DNA of 35,140 nt. Origin: Chara braunii (Eukaryota; Streptophyta; Charophyceae; Charales; Characeae). The notes under the pieces were generated by a model, which was not told where the DNA came from, searched no databases, and saw only the letters and a program-made list of their open reading frames with translations. Each line of letters opens with the position of its first letter. Within the stretch, counting starts at the first letter, position 1. This document shows, piece after piece, positions 18,601 to 29,060 of this stretch. The stretch covers positions 1,007,543-1,042,682 of the forward strand of contig BFEA01000117.1 of NCBI GenBank assembly GCA_003427395.1, given 5' to 3'. Made by a program: the position numbers and the translations under genes.

Positions 18601-18874
18601 TATGGCTAATCATTTGATCTTGGATTCTTCAGTAGTGACACCGGACGGACAGTCCAACACTACGGTTTCAGTTGCGCATCAGATTCACTTTCGACACTCC
18701 TTCGGGTTACCCGATTTTCAAACACTAAATTTCTGCTACGGTAAGCGTTGTGAAAGTGACATTATTCATGAGTGCTTCCAATCCATGGGTTATGTACCTG
18801 CAATAATTTTTGGCAAGGAAGGGGCTACGAGGGTCATCGTCATAGTGAGGCCTCTAAACCTGTTTGACGATTGA
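18601..18874 (+). CDS. unrecognised 90-residue open frame
   Basis: From the ATG at 18602 the frame reads ANHLILDSSVVTPDGQS, then LPDFQTLNFCYGKRCESD and ends VRPLNLFDD at TGA 18872-18874. Composition is not low-complexity. No family is recognised. The frame begins where LINE-6 ends, so it may be an exon fragment disrupted by the LINE or mere chance. Confidence 0.2.
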
Positions 18875-19190
18875 CTACCGTTGCGGTTTGGAATGCTGCG
18901 TTGTGCACTTCATGTTTATTCTATAGCAGGATATTGAGATTATTAATCTTAGGCTCAATAAAGCTAACACCAGGACCTGCAGGGTTTGTGAAAGAATGTG
19001 TGATTGTTGAGCTCGAGGCATGACGTGATCGAAGTGCGTGCTACACATAACCTCTGAGAGCAGGGAAATTTGTGCCTCCGTAGTAACCGTTGGTGTGAGC
19101 ACCAGACCACTGTGCGTGCGAACTCTCTAAGACAACGTGGAAGGCAGCGAAAAGAGCTGAAGCGACGCTCGAGAAGGTGAACTTCAATAA
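18875..19190. other. unassigned stretch
   Basis: No gene or repeat recognised. Confidence 0.4.
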
Positions 19191-19515
19191 AGGAGAGAGA
19201 ACAAGAGTGCAGAGGGAGGATAGAGAGAGTGAGCGGAGTGGAGACAGAGAAGAAAGGTGACACTGAAAGCAGAGAGAAGAGACTGGATCGGTGAGAAAGA
19301 AAGGAAGGAAGAGTATGTGTAAGAGAGAGAGAGGGACCGAGTGAGGGTGAGAGGAGTAAGACGGCATTTGCACGAGCGAAAGGGAGAGTCAAGTGGTAGT
19401 GAGCATGTGGGTGAATAGGCGCACGAATGAGCTGGAGCCAGTGAAAGTGAGCGGGTGCGCAAGTCGGAGGGCATGAGAGATAGGTTGCGAGAGAGAGAGA
19501 GCGACAGAGATAGTG
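19190..19515 (+). repeat. purine-rich (GA) tract
   Basis: More than 300 bp almost wholly A and G on the + strand with scattered AGAGAG runs. The 250-residue open frame on the opposite strand is a by-product (Ser/Leu/Pro-rich, low complexity). Confidence 0.85.
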
Positions 19516-20640
19516 AGCGGGGACTCGCGCGAATTGGCGGTACCTTGCGTGACGAGATATCAATCTGATGATAGAGTCAAAGGACTGTGAGCTGGAATAA
19601 TGAAAGTGGATTATCCTCATTTTCCTTGTATCGTAAAGGAATGTGGAGAGTGGACAGAGCGACGGATGAGCAAGAAACGGAGCATGTGAAAGAGGGCGAG
19701 GCAAGCTAAAATGCAATGAACCTGGCCTAAACTCTGTCTAAGTTCATGTAGGGTTGAACCTATATCATAGAGAGTTGGGGTGGGAAAACTTCTATAAGTC
19801 GTTGACAAAGGGGAGCCTCGCAAACACGGAGGCTACAGGAAGCCGGGTTTTTTACTAGCAAAAACCATTGGAAAAAGAGCGGTGAAGACCAGGGGTGCAT
19901 CTCTGCAGAGATCATTGCATCTTAGTAGATCCATGCGTACACAGTAACTGCTTGACTGTTAAAAAATGATGGTAAAGTGCTCTTCTGTGAAGACCCACGC
20001 TAGGTAGTTCGACTCAAATTTGTCCTGCTTCGGCCAATAGTTATTCGTATCGTTCATAAAAACACTTATGGTGGGCCTTCATCTCAAAGTCACTCATCTT
20101 CAACATCAGCAATAGCTTGTGAAGGCGTAAAGAAAAATGGGGAATAGAAACCGAAGTGGAATGAGGGTTGATACTCACATTACCATGTACCTTGATGATA
20201 TTCGGGTTACAATTGTACCTTAGACGATCATCTCAGATACCTCTAACATGCTCTACAACACTCAATAACAGTACTCATATATTAAGTTTCGTAAGTGTCG
20301 CTTTGCCCGGCGCAAGGTGGACTTGGTATAACACTATGGCTCTAAGTGGGGTCTCCACATAGACAATGTGAAGACCACTGTCATTACGATTAACTTAATC
20401 CCATACCTGTCATTTCTTAGGTCCAACTAGTTACTATAACCAGTTCACGAAAGGACTCAAATGTATTATGCATTTCAATGTCCTTACCTCCACTCTTCTT
20501 CAGAAGAATGCGAAATACATCCAGACACCCCCATGTGTTTCTTACCGCGCCTAACTCTTCTTGTCCTTACACCCCTTATTTTCCTTTCCCTTCTTTATTC
20601 GATATGCTGATACCCGCGCTGCTATCAAGCTCAACAAAAA
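19516..20640. other. unassigned stretch
   Basis: Mixed composition, no recognised gene, RNA or repeat family. Confidence 0.4.
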
Positions 20641-20697
20641 TTGGCGCGCAGGACATTTTTAGGCTCGACATCAATAGCTAAGAAACACATTGGTTGT
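20641..20697 (+). mobile_element. MITE 3'-end fragment, ACCACC family
   Basis: TGGCGCGCAGGACATTTTTA, then GCTCGACATCAATAGCT and the terminus TTGGTTGT followed by TTAA. This matches the last 58 bp of the copy at 4827-5027 (TGGCGCGCAGGGGCATTCCA). The 5' portion is missing. Confidence 0.7.
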
Positions 20698-20699
20698 TT

Positions 20700-21313
20700 A
20701 AGTCTGCATGAACCTATCGAGTTCCTCAGCATCTGCCTGATCACAAACCATACGTGTGGACAAGGTCGTGGATAACGTAGAAGTTTGAGACATCAAAGGG
20801 GAATCCATATGTTGAGAGGTGGATGTGGTGATAGGAGCCGCAAAGGTACAAGAAGGATCAAGTGGGTTGGGCTCCAAAAGTACGAGCTTACTGTGCTTGT
20901 AGAAAGTGTGATGTCATGTTTAAGCATGAAGTAGGCAAACTGGCACAGAAAGGTGATGGAGATGTTGAGGTGGCACCCTGACCGGTGATGGTCCCGGTGA
21001 GGTAAGCGAGGTGGGGTGTCAACCCTGTACCAAAAATAAAGAGAGATAATAGGTAAGACTACAGTCCGTTTTAATAATCAGTGTCTCACTCTTTCGATCG
21101 GTCTAACACCATGGGATGTCAAGGATAAAGTTGTACTTCGTTTCCATCACATTGAAATGTGCAAAGGAACGTAAGCATCGAGCTAAGTACGTACTCTCCG
21201 ACACTCACGGGGAAAATGGAGGTCAAGGATCGAATGAGCTGAACGGCAAAAATAAACAAAAAGGAGTGATGCTAGGTGGTGCCATGAGGGGGGGCGGCCT
21301 GCTGCCGAGAGGA
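20700..21313. other. unassigned stretch
   Basis: No recognised gene. It could be the 3' continuation of the gag-like remnant described next, but nothing in the sequence confirms it. Confidence 0.3.
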
Positions 21314-22816
21314 TCACATGGGAGCATCTAACCACGCAGCCACTAAAACTAGCATGCTGCCTCGTATGCCCCCAAGCTGAGGCGAAAAATCACCTCCTAG
21401 TTCCAGACAGTAGTCGATGGGAATGTTAGCCATGAAGCGATCGATCAAGGCGACCTCAAGGAGGAACGCCGAGTCCCACATAAGGTACGCATCCTGGAAG
21501 ACCCGAATACGGCACTCAAGGTCGCCCAACTCGGACCACCTACTATGAGTAATCCAGTCAAGGGCATTAGTGGCATCACGCTGAGCGGCGAAGCGACATT
21601 GGAGGAATGTCAAAAATGTGTCGTAGGTAGGGGTAATACCCTTGTGAGAGCAGTAGATATACTAATAATCCTTCTACGCATTGGAAGTGACGCTTTGCAA
21701 CTTAGTTGCGAGCCCATTGCACCACTGACCGTGACACGTGATCGTCCACATCGACGTGTACTCGAAAGGGAGCAAGAGGCATCCGAACTTAGTCTACGAT
21801 CAACGAAAAACCCTCAAAGTGTGACCGTACTTGGGGATATCCGAGATATGCACAAGAGGGGTCCACTGTGCTTATGGCGAGGGGAGATAGACTGGGGGGA
21901 CTACACAGCAGTGGCAAAAGTGCTGGCCATAGCAGGAGGAGGGAAGAGTTCTGACTCATAGACGCTAGTGGAGGGTCCAATAGAGCTGGTGGTAATGGCC
22001 ACCAGGAACAGCGGGGCAATGACGACATAGGGAGGGTAAGTTGGGGGAGCATTTCGAGGAAATCGACCCGACATAATAGGTACGGGAAGGAAGGGAGAAA
22101 AGAGGAAGAAAGGTGTGAAGCAGGTGGGGAGTGACCCTCTGGCAAGGTGAGGATCTCCGGCTCAGCTGAGCCTCCACAATGGTGGTTTGCAAGTCAGCCA
22201 CGCATTAGGTGAAGGGGGTTGTAGGAGGAGGGGTAGGCGACTGTGCCCGAATGAGAGCGATGGGCATCCCAAACTGGTGGGCACGCGGGGGTGGGGAAAG
22301 CGGGATGAAATATCAAAGAAGAAATGAGGTTTGTAACTCCTGGAGAGGTATAGGAAGTTGGGCAAAACTTGCATGGGTAGATGAAACACAATGTCCAGAT
22401 GCCGATATTTGAGCATCATCAATAGCAGCAATAACCACATGAGTGGTGGAGATCAACAATAGTACGGTACCAAACGGGATGGTCTGGGTGGCAGCAACAA
22501 TCGCCATTGCACAGAAGGAGCCAAATGAGACTGTTGGGTCTTAGCGGCGTATGGGGAGCCACAACGTCAATAGACGTGCAGTCGGATGGAGTTGAATTGG
22601 GAGCCGGTGGAGGAGGGAGTATGCAAGTGTGAGGTGAAAATTAAAGGATGTTAACATCATTTCGAGACCATTTACTTGAGTAGCACGAATGGCGAGAAGA
22701 GAAGCGAATGTCGTATGGAGATCATGGAAAACGGTAGGGGCGTGTATCACGGACACAGTTTGACCAGCCATCGAAGAAACGGTCGCCCCTACGAGGACCT
22801 TAGAGGAGGTGGCCAC
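21314..22816 (-). mobile_element. possible degenerate LTR-retroelement gag remnant
   Basis: Minus-strand frames at 22816-22541 (MATSSKVLVGATVSSM, then FASLLAIRATQVNGLEMM) and 21613-21314 (MTFLQCRFAAQRDATNALDW, then CRIRVFQDAYLMWDSAFLLE and DRFMANIP) recall the layout of retrotransposon gag. In that layout a coiled-coil-like N-terminus is followed by the region ending 'F...L..D......RF..GLP'. No zinc knuckle, protease or reverse transcriptase is seen, and no long terminal repeats were recognised. A host gene remnant is also possible. Confidence 0.25.
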
Positions 22817-23295
22817 ACTTGTGGATCGGCAGAAAGAACATACACATGATGGGAGGTGGGGTGGAAGGTGGTGTGCGACATGGGGGAGTGGATAACGCCA
22901 ACAAGAGGGAGGAAACTAAAGGAACAACGGTTGTAGGTGGGGTTTGTAAACCTTGAAAACAGCAAGTCACATGTGTGATGCTGATGCAGAGCCTTTCAAG
23001 GGGGGCGAATGTGTCCGGATCTAAGGTGACAAAGGGGGAAGGGCGATACGAAAGAGAGGGTTGAGGACCCGAGAACCTGAAACCCTAACAATACCATAAG
23101 TGGAAAAAGTCAAAAGTTACTAGGGGCAAGCAACAACCTTACAAAGAGAAAGAAAAATAACAACTACAGAGGGAAGGGGCAAAAAAATCATTAAATAACC
23201 AAAACAAAAAATCGAACAAAATAATATATAAAATTAAATATCATAATCATGAATAAATTGAAAAATAAAAGAATAATAAGATATTCATTTTTTTA
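22817..23295. other. unassigned stretch, A-rich at its end
   Basis: The last 150 bp are very A/T-rich (AAAATAAT-type). No gene recognised. Confidence 0.4.
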
Positions 23296-23472
23296 ACCAC
23301 TAGTACCTGTGCCGCCTCATAAATGAGGGAAATCATCAGTTCGCGAAGAATTCGGAGGCCGGGCCCGAAGACGGCTGCCATTGATAAATCTAATCGGCGG
23401 CCGTCGTTTCATTTCGTCCTCCTGAAAGGTCAGAGGCCCGCTATTTTCCGAAACAACAAAGGTACTAGTGGT
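23296..23472. mobile_element. MITE, ACCACT variant, 177 bp
   Basis: Inverted termini ACCACTAGTACCT (left) and its complement AGGTACTAGTGGT (right), flanked by TTTA and TTAA. The interior TTGATAAATCTAATCGGCGG is shared with the MITE at 26938-27134 (TTGATAAATTCAATCGGCGG), which links the subfamilies. Confidence 0.75.
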
Positions 23473-23539
23473 TTAAAAGAAAAAAGAAGAAATAGATGGG
23501 CCAAGGAGCGAACAGATGATAAGAAACAATAAAAAAAAC

Positions 23540-23690
23540 CTGGAGGTTGGGGGAATGAGGGAGGGCTGATTAGGGGGAGGAGAGAGAGGAGAGAAAGGTG
23601 GCAGGAGGTGAGATAAAGAGTGAGAAAGATGAACGATTAGTGCAAGGACGAGAGAGAAAGGTGGAGGAGGAGAGCTTTGTGAGGAAAAAC
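23540..23690 (+). repeat. purine-rich tract
   Basis: About 150 bp mostly of G and A (GGGGGAGGAGAGAGAGGAG type). No coding signal. Confidence 0.7.
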
Positions 23691-23785
23691 ATCAACCACT
23701 AATATGATAGAGATGATTAGGGGGACAATTGGGGCGTGCGTCCAGAGTGTGCGCACTACTCTCCAATAGTGGCGCAACCCTTTAA

Positions 23786-23985
23786 ACCACCAGTACTCGG
23801 CCCAGCTATCGGCCGCGGGCGATTCCCGTTAACGCGCCTGTAGTTGCGGACTTTGGGGCACCAAACCACAATGGCTGGAAGCACCAGCCAAAATGAAAAC
23901 GAAATGGTGCCCCGGCGACTAGCAAAACTTGGCGCGGAGGGGGTATCCCGGCTCGGCATCGATAGCTGGGCCAAGTACTGGTGGT
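23786..23985. mobile_element. complete 200-bp MITE, ACCACC family, TTAA target duplication
   Basis: Left terminus ACCACCAGTACTCGGCCCAG and right terminus complementary to ACCACCAGTACTTGGCCCAG. Inverted repeats extend about 26 bp with one mismatch. Flanked on both sides by TTAA (23782-23785 and 23986-23989). Interior homologous to 4827-5027, with no coding capacity. Confidence 0.9.
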
Positions 23986-23989
23986 TTAA

Positions 23990-26035
23990 TAAGTAGTCTA
24001 AAGTTGAACACCAATGATCCTGCCAAACCACCATGCGGGCGGTCAAATTTGACCAAACTTGATTAAATCTGCAGAATATTGCAGATAGGTGGCTGAAATC
24101 TTTGACTAGTCATCTCTAATATTGCTGTACATAGCCCCCTAATCAGGCGGCGGGTTAAAAAGTCCAAACAACCGCTGCTACAGCAGTTAGATTTGATAAT
24201 AATTAATAAGATTTATAGACAGTTGATCTTAAATGACCGACATCGGTATCAGCCACCACCTTTTCTGCTGCAGCACCACACCCTGAGCAGGGTCCTTCAA
24301 TTATTTCCATAAGCTACCATGTGGCCCTCATAATTGCCATGTGAGCTGCCAGCACCACTGTTGCGCACCCCCACCGCTTCCCCGTTCCAATCTATTCGCC
24401 TCCTTGCTCGAGAACAACCGGATGGGTGGATTGACAATCGAATGAGATTCAAGACGAGTGTATCTGGACAAGCTATAGCTATTCTTAGCAAGGGCATGTT
24501 CGTAGCACAAGACCGTATCCCTCATGTCAGTGACAACACGACTTAGAGTGAGGCGTCCGATTTTGTTGCCTTCACCTGACCCTGTGTAAAGGCCAGACTC
24601 AAGGTCTGCAAAGAGAAATCAAAGTTGTTATTTCCTTTCCTTGAATCCAACCAGAACCGTAAGCAAATGTAGAACGAGAAGACAAGAGGCCAGAGTGTGT
24701 AGGACTGAAACCAAGGAAACGAGACCAATAAACAGTGCAACAAGAATGTAGGATTGACCACTGGAGGGCTGCAGTCATTGAGGAGTCATAGTCGTGAAGT
24801 CAATAAAGCACATCTCACGGCCCAAGTGTTAACCCTAGTAAATAATAACGAGGTGGATCACCTCGTAAGTCAGCCCATCGGTGGGGGCTCTTATCTCTTG
24901 CTTCGTGTTGGTGACATCCGATACTATGATGGTGGCCACCGGCCCAGCAACAATGAGGCTGATATTGATGGATGCCTCTGGATCAACATGCAACTAGAGT
25001 CATACACCATACTATCTCCTCGTCAACTGTAATCCTCATATATCGCCCTCCGCTGAGGTGATCTGACAAGATGCTCCGACGAGTACTTAGATACGTCCAT
25101 GACCTGGAGATGGTCCTCAGAGAAATCGAAAAAGTATCTACGACCTCGAAGATAGTCGCGAGACAAATCAAGAAAGTGCACATTGTGAAGGTTCCACTTA
25201 TATGCCTGAACGATGAGCTTGACCCCAACCAGGTAACTACAGTCGTCGACCAAATCGAAGACTAAACCACGAGGGACATTCCTCATCTCAATGCTTCTTC
25301 ATGATCAATCGCCATAAAAAATGTACCAGGGCCCCTCGTGCTATAGTCTCAATCCATGTGGATCTCCCAGTCGAAATGGTCTCCAAAGTTGGGGCCATTG
25401 ATCCCACAGGTCTCCATGTTGGACTAGTCCCTCCCTCGACGGCTCATATAAGATGTCACCTGCTAGTCCGCCTGAACAACTTGTGCCGGATATGTACCCG
25501 CCGACCAACTAGCTTTTGCAGCTTTTCCGGCACGTCTTCGCCTAGTTTGGTTTTTGGCAGCTAGCACCATTCTCGAAGTCATACAACATCCGAGGGTATA
25601 AGGGACAACAAGGATGAGCCCTTCAGTAGCTTTCCGTGCGGAAGACATCATTCACTATTCAGTTCAATGTTGCCCCCTTAGTGCCTAACTTGGCTCTCTT
25701 CACCCAGTAAGATATGATGAGAGTGTATCTGGAATCTGAATGACCCATATCACAGCAGTCTGATGTTTGGGGTGATCATATACAAACCTCTCGTCTCTAC
25801 AGCAGTGGTTGTTCCCCATCTCGACTCTGATCTCATCTCAGATAATTCAGGGGCAGTTCCACATCTCGTCTCTGCAGCAGAGGCTAGCCTGCAGTTGCCC
25901 GAGAACCCCAGGACTACTCTGCAACTGTTCCACTGTTGGAGAAGAAACCCTTACAACAGTATCTGCCGAGCACTTTTAAATGTCAGGCGTTGTCAGACTT
26001 CTCGCTTACACATCAACCTGAGTAGTGCCGATGTA
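23990..26035. other. unassigned stretch with small palindromes
   Basis: Includes the 14-bp palindrome GGTCAAATTTGACC (24042-24055; two inverted TTGACC W-box cores) and the 8-bp-stem hairpin ACGAGGTG/CACCTCGT (24848-24866). An 87-residue minus-strand frame at 25286-25023 (GLVFDLVDDCSYLVGVKLI, then three D-x-S-containing segments) has no recognised relative. No gene can be supported. Confidence 0.4.
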
Positions 26036-26126
26036 TGGGCCAAGTACTGGTGGTTTGAGCTGGATGAAGAATTAAATACTGATAATTTATGTCCGGGTGA
26101 AGACGCAAATACCGATAATCCCTGTA

Positions 26127-26182
26127 AGGGATGCTAGGCCTGATTCCGAGCACGTAATTGTCAGCCAAGAATAGACTGGAGC
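26127..26182 (+). repeat. R1 repeat, copy h (diverged)
   Basis: GTAAGGGATGCTAGGCCTGA, then GAGCACGTAATTGTCAGCCA and ATAGACTGGAGC. It lies in the left arm of inverted repeat 1, with its mirror copy i at 27168-27226. Confidence 0.7.
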
Positions 26183-26214
26183 AGTTGTACCTCAAAAGAA
26201 GGATGAGGCGTTAA

Positions 26215-26375
26215 AGCACCAATACATGGGCACCTGGGCCGCGGGCCTGACACCTCAAATTCTGGAGGCACGAAACTAAATAGACGACCGATTGAATTTA
26301 TCAACGGCGGGCCCAGCGTTTGACTTTTCAGCCTCGTTTTCTTGTGCCAACAAGTTGCGGGCTGCAAGGCTTGTA
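26215..26375 (-). mobile_element. truncated MITE, AGCACC variant
   Basis: Terminus AGCACCAATACATGGGCACC preceded by TTAA (26211-26214). It matches the reverse complement of 26938-27134 until about GCTGCAAGGCTTG, where it stops. Confidence 0.7.
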
Positions 26376-26755
26376 ATGGCAATCTATCAGGCCACCCATA
26401 TGAAGATGATGCATGCCATTTTCACATTTCGTGAATAGTACAGTGAGGCCCAGAGGGGACGGGAGAATAGACTACTGCGCTCACAAAGGGCCTATAGAGA
26501 ACATGGAAGGGCCTTGCCACACTATTTGGGGAGCGTGGACCCTGAACACTGGCTCCTCCAGGTTCACATGGAAGCTAGCAAGATACAAAGCAAGGGGTAG
26601 CCCTCAACGTTATTGCATCCATCTGATTCCATCAGGATTAGAACTTGTGAGGTGAGCCGCATGGTGTGAAGTTCGGTCCCACACTTTTACAAGTGATTGT
26701 ACTGATGCCGTCAAACCTGCATTCCTACGCTGCTGTTTTGTTTCAGATAAGTCAA

Positions 26756-26930
26756 ACCACCAGTACTTCCTAAAGGTGCGGTGGTTAACAAGCCACGACA
26801 ATGGTGCATGAGCGGGCCCATACATTGGCGCATCAGTTCATCCAAGTAGAACTGCTTCAACTGCAACAATGATGAACAAGGCCCATACGATGGCGCATCA
26901 ATTCATTCGAGTAAAAGCGCTTATTGGCCA
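26756..26930 (-). mobile_element. truncated MITE with 68-bp internal repeat, inverted copy
   Basis: Starts ACCACCAGTACTT (26756) and is the diverged reverse complement of 27296-27484. The far terminus is replaced by the start of the next MITE at 26938. Confidence 0.7.
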
Positions 26931-26937
26931 TTTTTAA

Positions 26938-27134
26938 ACCACAAGTACACGGCCCCAGCCTTGCAGTGCAAAACTTGTCGCCATAGGAAAAACAAGTCCG
27001 AAACGTCGAACTTAGGGACCACCGTTGATAAATTCAATCGGCGGTTGCGTCTTAGTTTCGCGCCTCCAAAATTTTAGGTGTCACCAAAATTTTAGGTGCC
27101 AGGCCCGCGGCCCAGGTGCCCATGTACTGGTGCT
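26938..27134. mobile_element. MITE, 197 bp, ACCACA/AGCACC termini
   Basis: Left end ACCACAAGTACACGGCCCC, right end complementary to AGCACCAGTACATGGGCACC, flanked by TTAA (left) and TTAC (right). Shares its interior with 23296-23472. Confidence 0.75.
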
Positions 27135-27167
27135 TTACCTCTTCATCCTTCTTTTTTAAGTACAACT

Positions 27168-27226
27168 GCTCCAGTCTATTCTTGGCTGAGAATTACGTGC
27201 TCGGAATTAGCCATGGCATCCCTTAC
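27168..27226 (-). repeat. R1 repeat, copy i (diverged)
   Basis: CTGCTCCAGTCTATTCTTGG, then GAGAATTACGTGCTC and GGCATCCCTTACAGGG. Mirror copy of 26127-26182. Confidence 0.7.
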
Positions 27227-27295
27227 AGGGATTATCGGTATTTGCTTCTTCATCCAGACAGAAATTGTCAGTATTTAATTCTTCATCCAGCTCAA

Positions 27296-27484
27296 ACCAC
27301 CAGTACTTGGCCGATACATCAGCAGCAGAAAAAAATAGAGTTGAAGCGCTTCTACTCGAATGAATTGATGCGCCAATGTATGAGACTGTTCGTTCATCGT
27401 TGTCGCAGTTGAAGCGCTTCTACTAGGATGAATTGACGCCCCAATGCATGGGCCCGTTCGTTCATCATAGCAAGTACTGGTGGT
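27296..27484. mobile_element. MITE, 189 bp, with 68-bp internal tandem repeat
   Basis: Left ACCACCAGTACTTGGCC, right complementary to ACCACCAGTACTTGC. Flanks TCAA/TTTA are diverged from TTAA. The interior consists of two units starting GTTGAAGCGCTTCTACT at 27340 and 27408. Confidence 0.8.
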
Positions 27485-27600
27485 TTTACTTACCTGAAAC
27501 AAAACATCAGCGTAGGAAGTGTAGGTTTGACGGCAGCAGTACAGTCACTTGTAACAGTGTGGGACCGAACTTCACACCATTCGGCTCACCTTGCCACACA

Positions 27601-27986
27601 CACTCCGATGCAAGAGCACCCACTGGCACCATCTTTCAGGGCTGTGGAAAGGCCCTGTCTGCGTTGAGGATTCCCTAAAAGCACAACTCCACACAATGTG
27701 TTGGCTGTGACACAGGCTCATCAGAGTGTGTGTGTGCGTGTGTGTGAGGAGAGAGAGATACATGATGTTCATCCTTCAAGTTGTGTCATCACAACCAAAA
27801 GTCCGTTCCCTATTGCTGGACCGGATGTCAACCTTCCCTCCAACAAGACACCAGGCCTTCTCCACCTAAGGGCATACCCACACCCAGACTTTTCTGCAAA
27901 GCTTTGGACGTGATTGCGGCCCGATTCGTCCAGATCTGGCCATAATTGCGGTATGCCCTAAACAAATGGTGAAAATGCTTCTAATG
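27601..27986. other. unassigned stretch with a short GT/GA microsatellite
   Basis: GTGTGTGTGCGTGTGTGTG at about 27726-27746, followed by GAGAGAGAG. No gene recognised. Confidence 0.5.
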
Positions 27987-28062
27987 GTCCTTCGGAACAT
28001 CCATCAAAATTGGAACGATACAGATAAGACTAGCATGGCCCCTGGGCAAGGCTGACTCGCAT
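27987..28062 (+). pseudogene. U6 spliceosomal snRNA pseudogene
   Basis: U6 snRNA forms the catalytic core of the spliceosome. The sequence GTCCTTCGGAACATCC, CAAAATTGGAACGATACAGA and TAGCATGGCCCCTG follows U6 closely from its 5' end. The invariant ACAGAGA box reads ACAGATA. AGATTAGC is AGACTAGC, GCGCAAGG is GGGCAAGG, and the 3' third after CTCGCA is lost. The 5' stem carries a C/A mismatch. No TATA box or upstream sequence element of a plant U6 promoter is visible. A mutated catalytic box plus a missing 3' end indicates a dead copy, probably retrotransposed by LINE machinery (inference). Confidence 0.85.
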
Positions 28063-28082
28063 ATCGACTACGCCTGCAATCA

Positions 28083-28142
28083 AAGCGAACAGGGCTATTG
28101 GATTAATAATGGTCTCCCCAAGCGAACAGGGCTATTGGATAT
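28083..28142. repeat. short direct repeat
   Basis: AAGCGAACAGGGCTATTGGA occurs twice, 35 bp apart, directly after the U6 copy. Confidence 0.85.
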
Positions 28143-28630
28143 CATATCCTGACAAGCTTACTTTTAGACACATCAGCAACTGCACGAGCCACGCTTGCCC
28201 AAGCACAAGCAAATATACGTTGTATATATACATACATAAATATATAGAGAGAGAGAGAGAGCAAAGACATACAGAGAGATATGAAGTAGACACCGTTCAT
28301 GGCACCTTTGCTATCACACACCTTACTCGACGAAAAACCCAAGAACTAGGTGCACGAACTGTCGCCTACAGTTCCTCTATCAATCCATGTATCTGAACAC
28401 CCCCACACCTACCATAAGCTTATATCACAGCCTAAATCTGACCCAGATGAAACTAACCCCTACCTGGTAGGAAAGGTCAAACGAGCCAACGCTCATGGAG
28501 GACCACCTCCCTTTTGCCTACACCTCTGTCTACGACGTCGACAAGACACATTTGTCTTCCACTCCCCGCTCTGCCCACGTACACTCCAATTGGCACACAT
28601 GAAAACCATAGGCTGTCTGCTGAAAGAACC
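28143..28630. other. unassigned stretch with AT and GA microsatellites
   Basis: ATATACATACATAAATATAT and (GA)n at about 28220-28262. No gene recognised. Confidence 0.5.
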
Positions 28631-29060
28631 TCCTCCTACACGCATATCCCTGAAGCGCTCCTCCTTTTTTCCTCGTACTCCTCTTTTCTTCTCGCACTCC
28701 TCTTTCTCCTCTTCCTCCTCGTCTATCCACTCGGCACACTCCACTCTCCCCACTCAAGCGACCTCCCACCTCCTCCTCCTCCATCTTCTCTTTCGGCAAC
28801 TCTTCCGCCGGAGCGACCTCCCTCCTCCTCCTCCTCCTCCTTCCTTTATCCTCTCTCCACACAATGCGAACCTCGTTCCAGACCTGAATTCTCTACACCG
28901 ACCATGGGATTCCAGGTTGCACAGCGCCCACACCCTCCTGCATTCTTTCCTTGCACTTCTCACCCATCATCACCATCATTATCATCATCAACACGTGGAC
29001 CAACCTCCAAACTCTGTATTCCCCGCCTTTTCCCTTCAACTCTTTCCAAAAAGTAGTCCC
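28630..29060 (+). repeat. pyrimidine-rich (CTC/CCT) tract
   Basis: Over 400 bp dominated by C and T, with CCTCCTCCTCCTCC runs and TCATCATCA. It yields long Ser/Pro/Leu-rich open frames on both strands that are compositional artefacts. It could be a plant 5' UTR-type pyrimidine tract, but no coding exon follows. Confidence 0.8.

Larger units (their letters stand above)
26036..27600. repeat. two interlocked inverted repeats built from MITEs
   Basis: Inverted repeat 1 pairs 26036-26375 with 26938-27314. Inverted repeat 2 pairs 26640-26930 with 27296-27600. The arms alternate (1 left, 2 left, 1 right, 2 right). Shared markers for the first pair are GGGCACCTGGGCCGCGGGCC and its complement, and GGATGAAGAATTAAATACTG and its complement. 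For the second pair they are GTGTGAAGTTCGGTCCCACA and its complement. The MITE termini lie at the arm boundaries. Similarity is high but imperfect. Confidence 0.85.

Noticed and set aside
18964-19716. 250-codon minus-strand open frame
   Set aside because: It mirrors a GA-rich tract; the product is low-complexity Ser/Leu/Pro with no domain.
25023-25286. 87-codon minus-strand frame with repeated D-x-S segments
   Set aside because: No recognisable family and the internal repetition is weak; a plus-strand frame is open over the same bases. Kept only as a remark in the intergenic entry.
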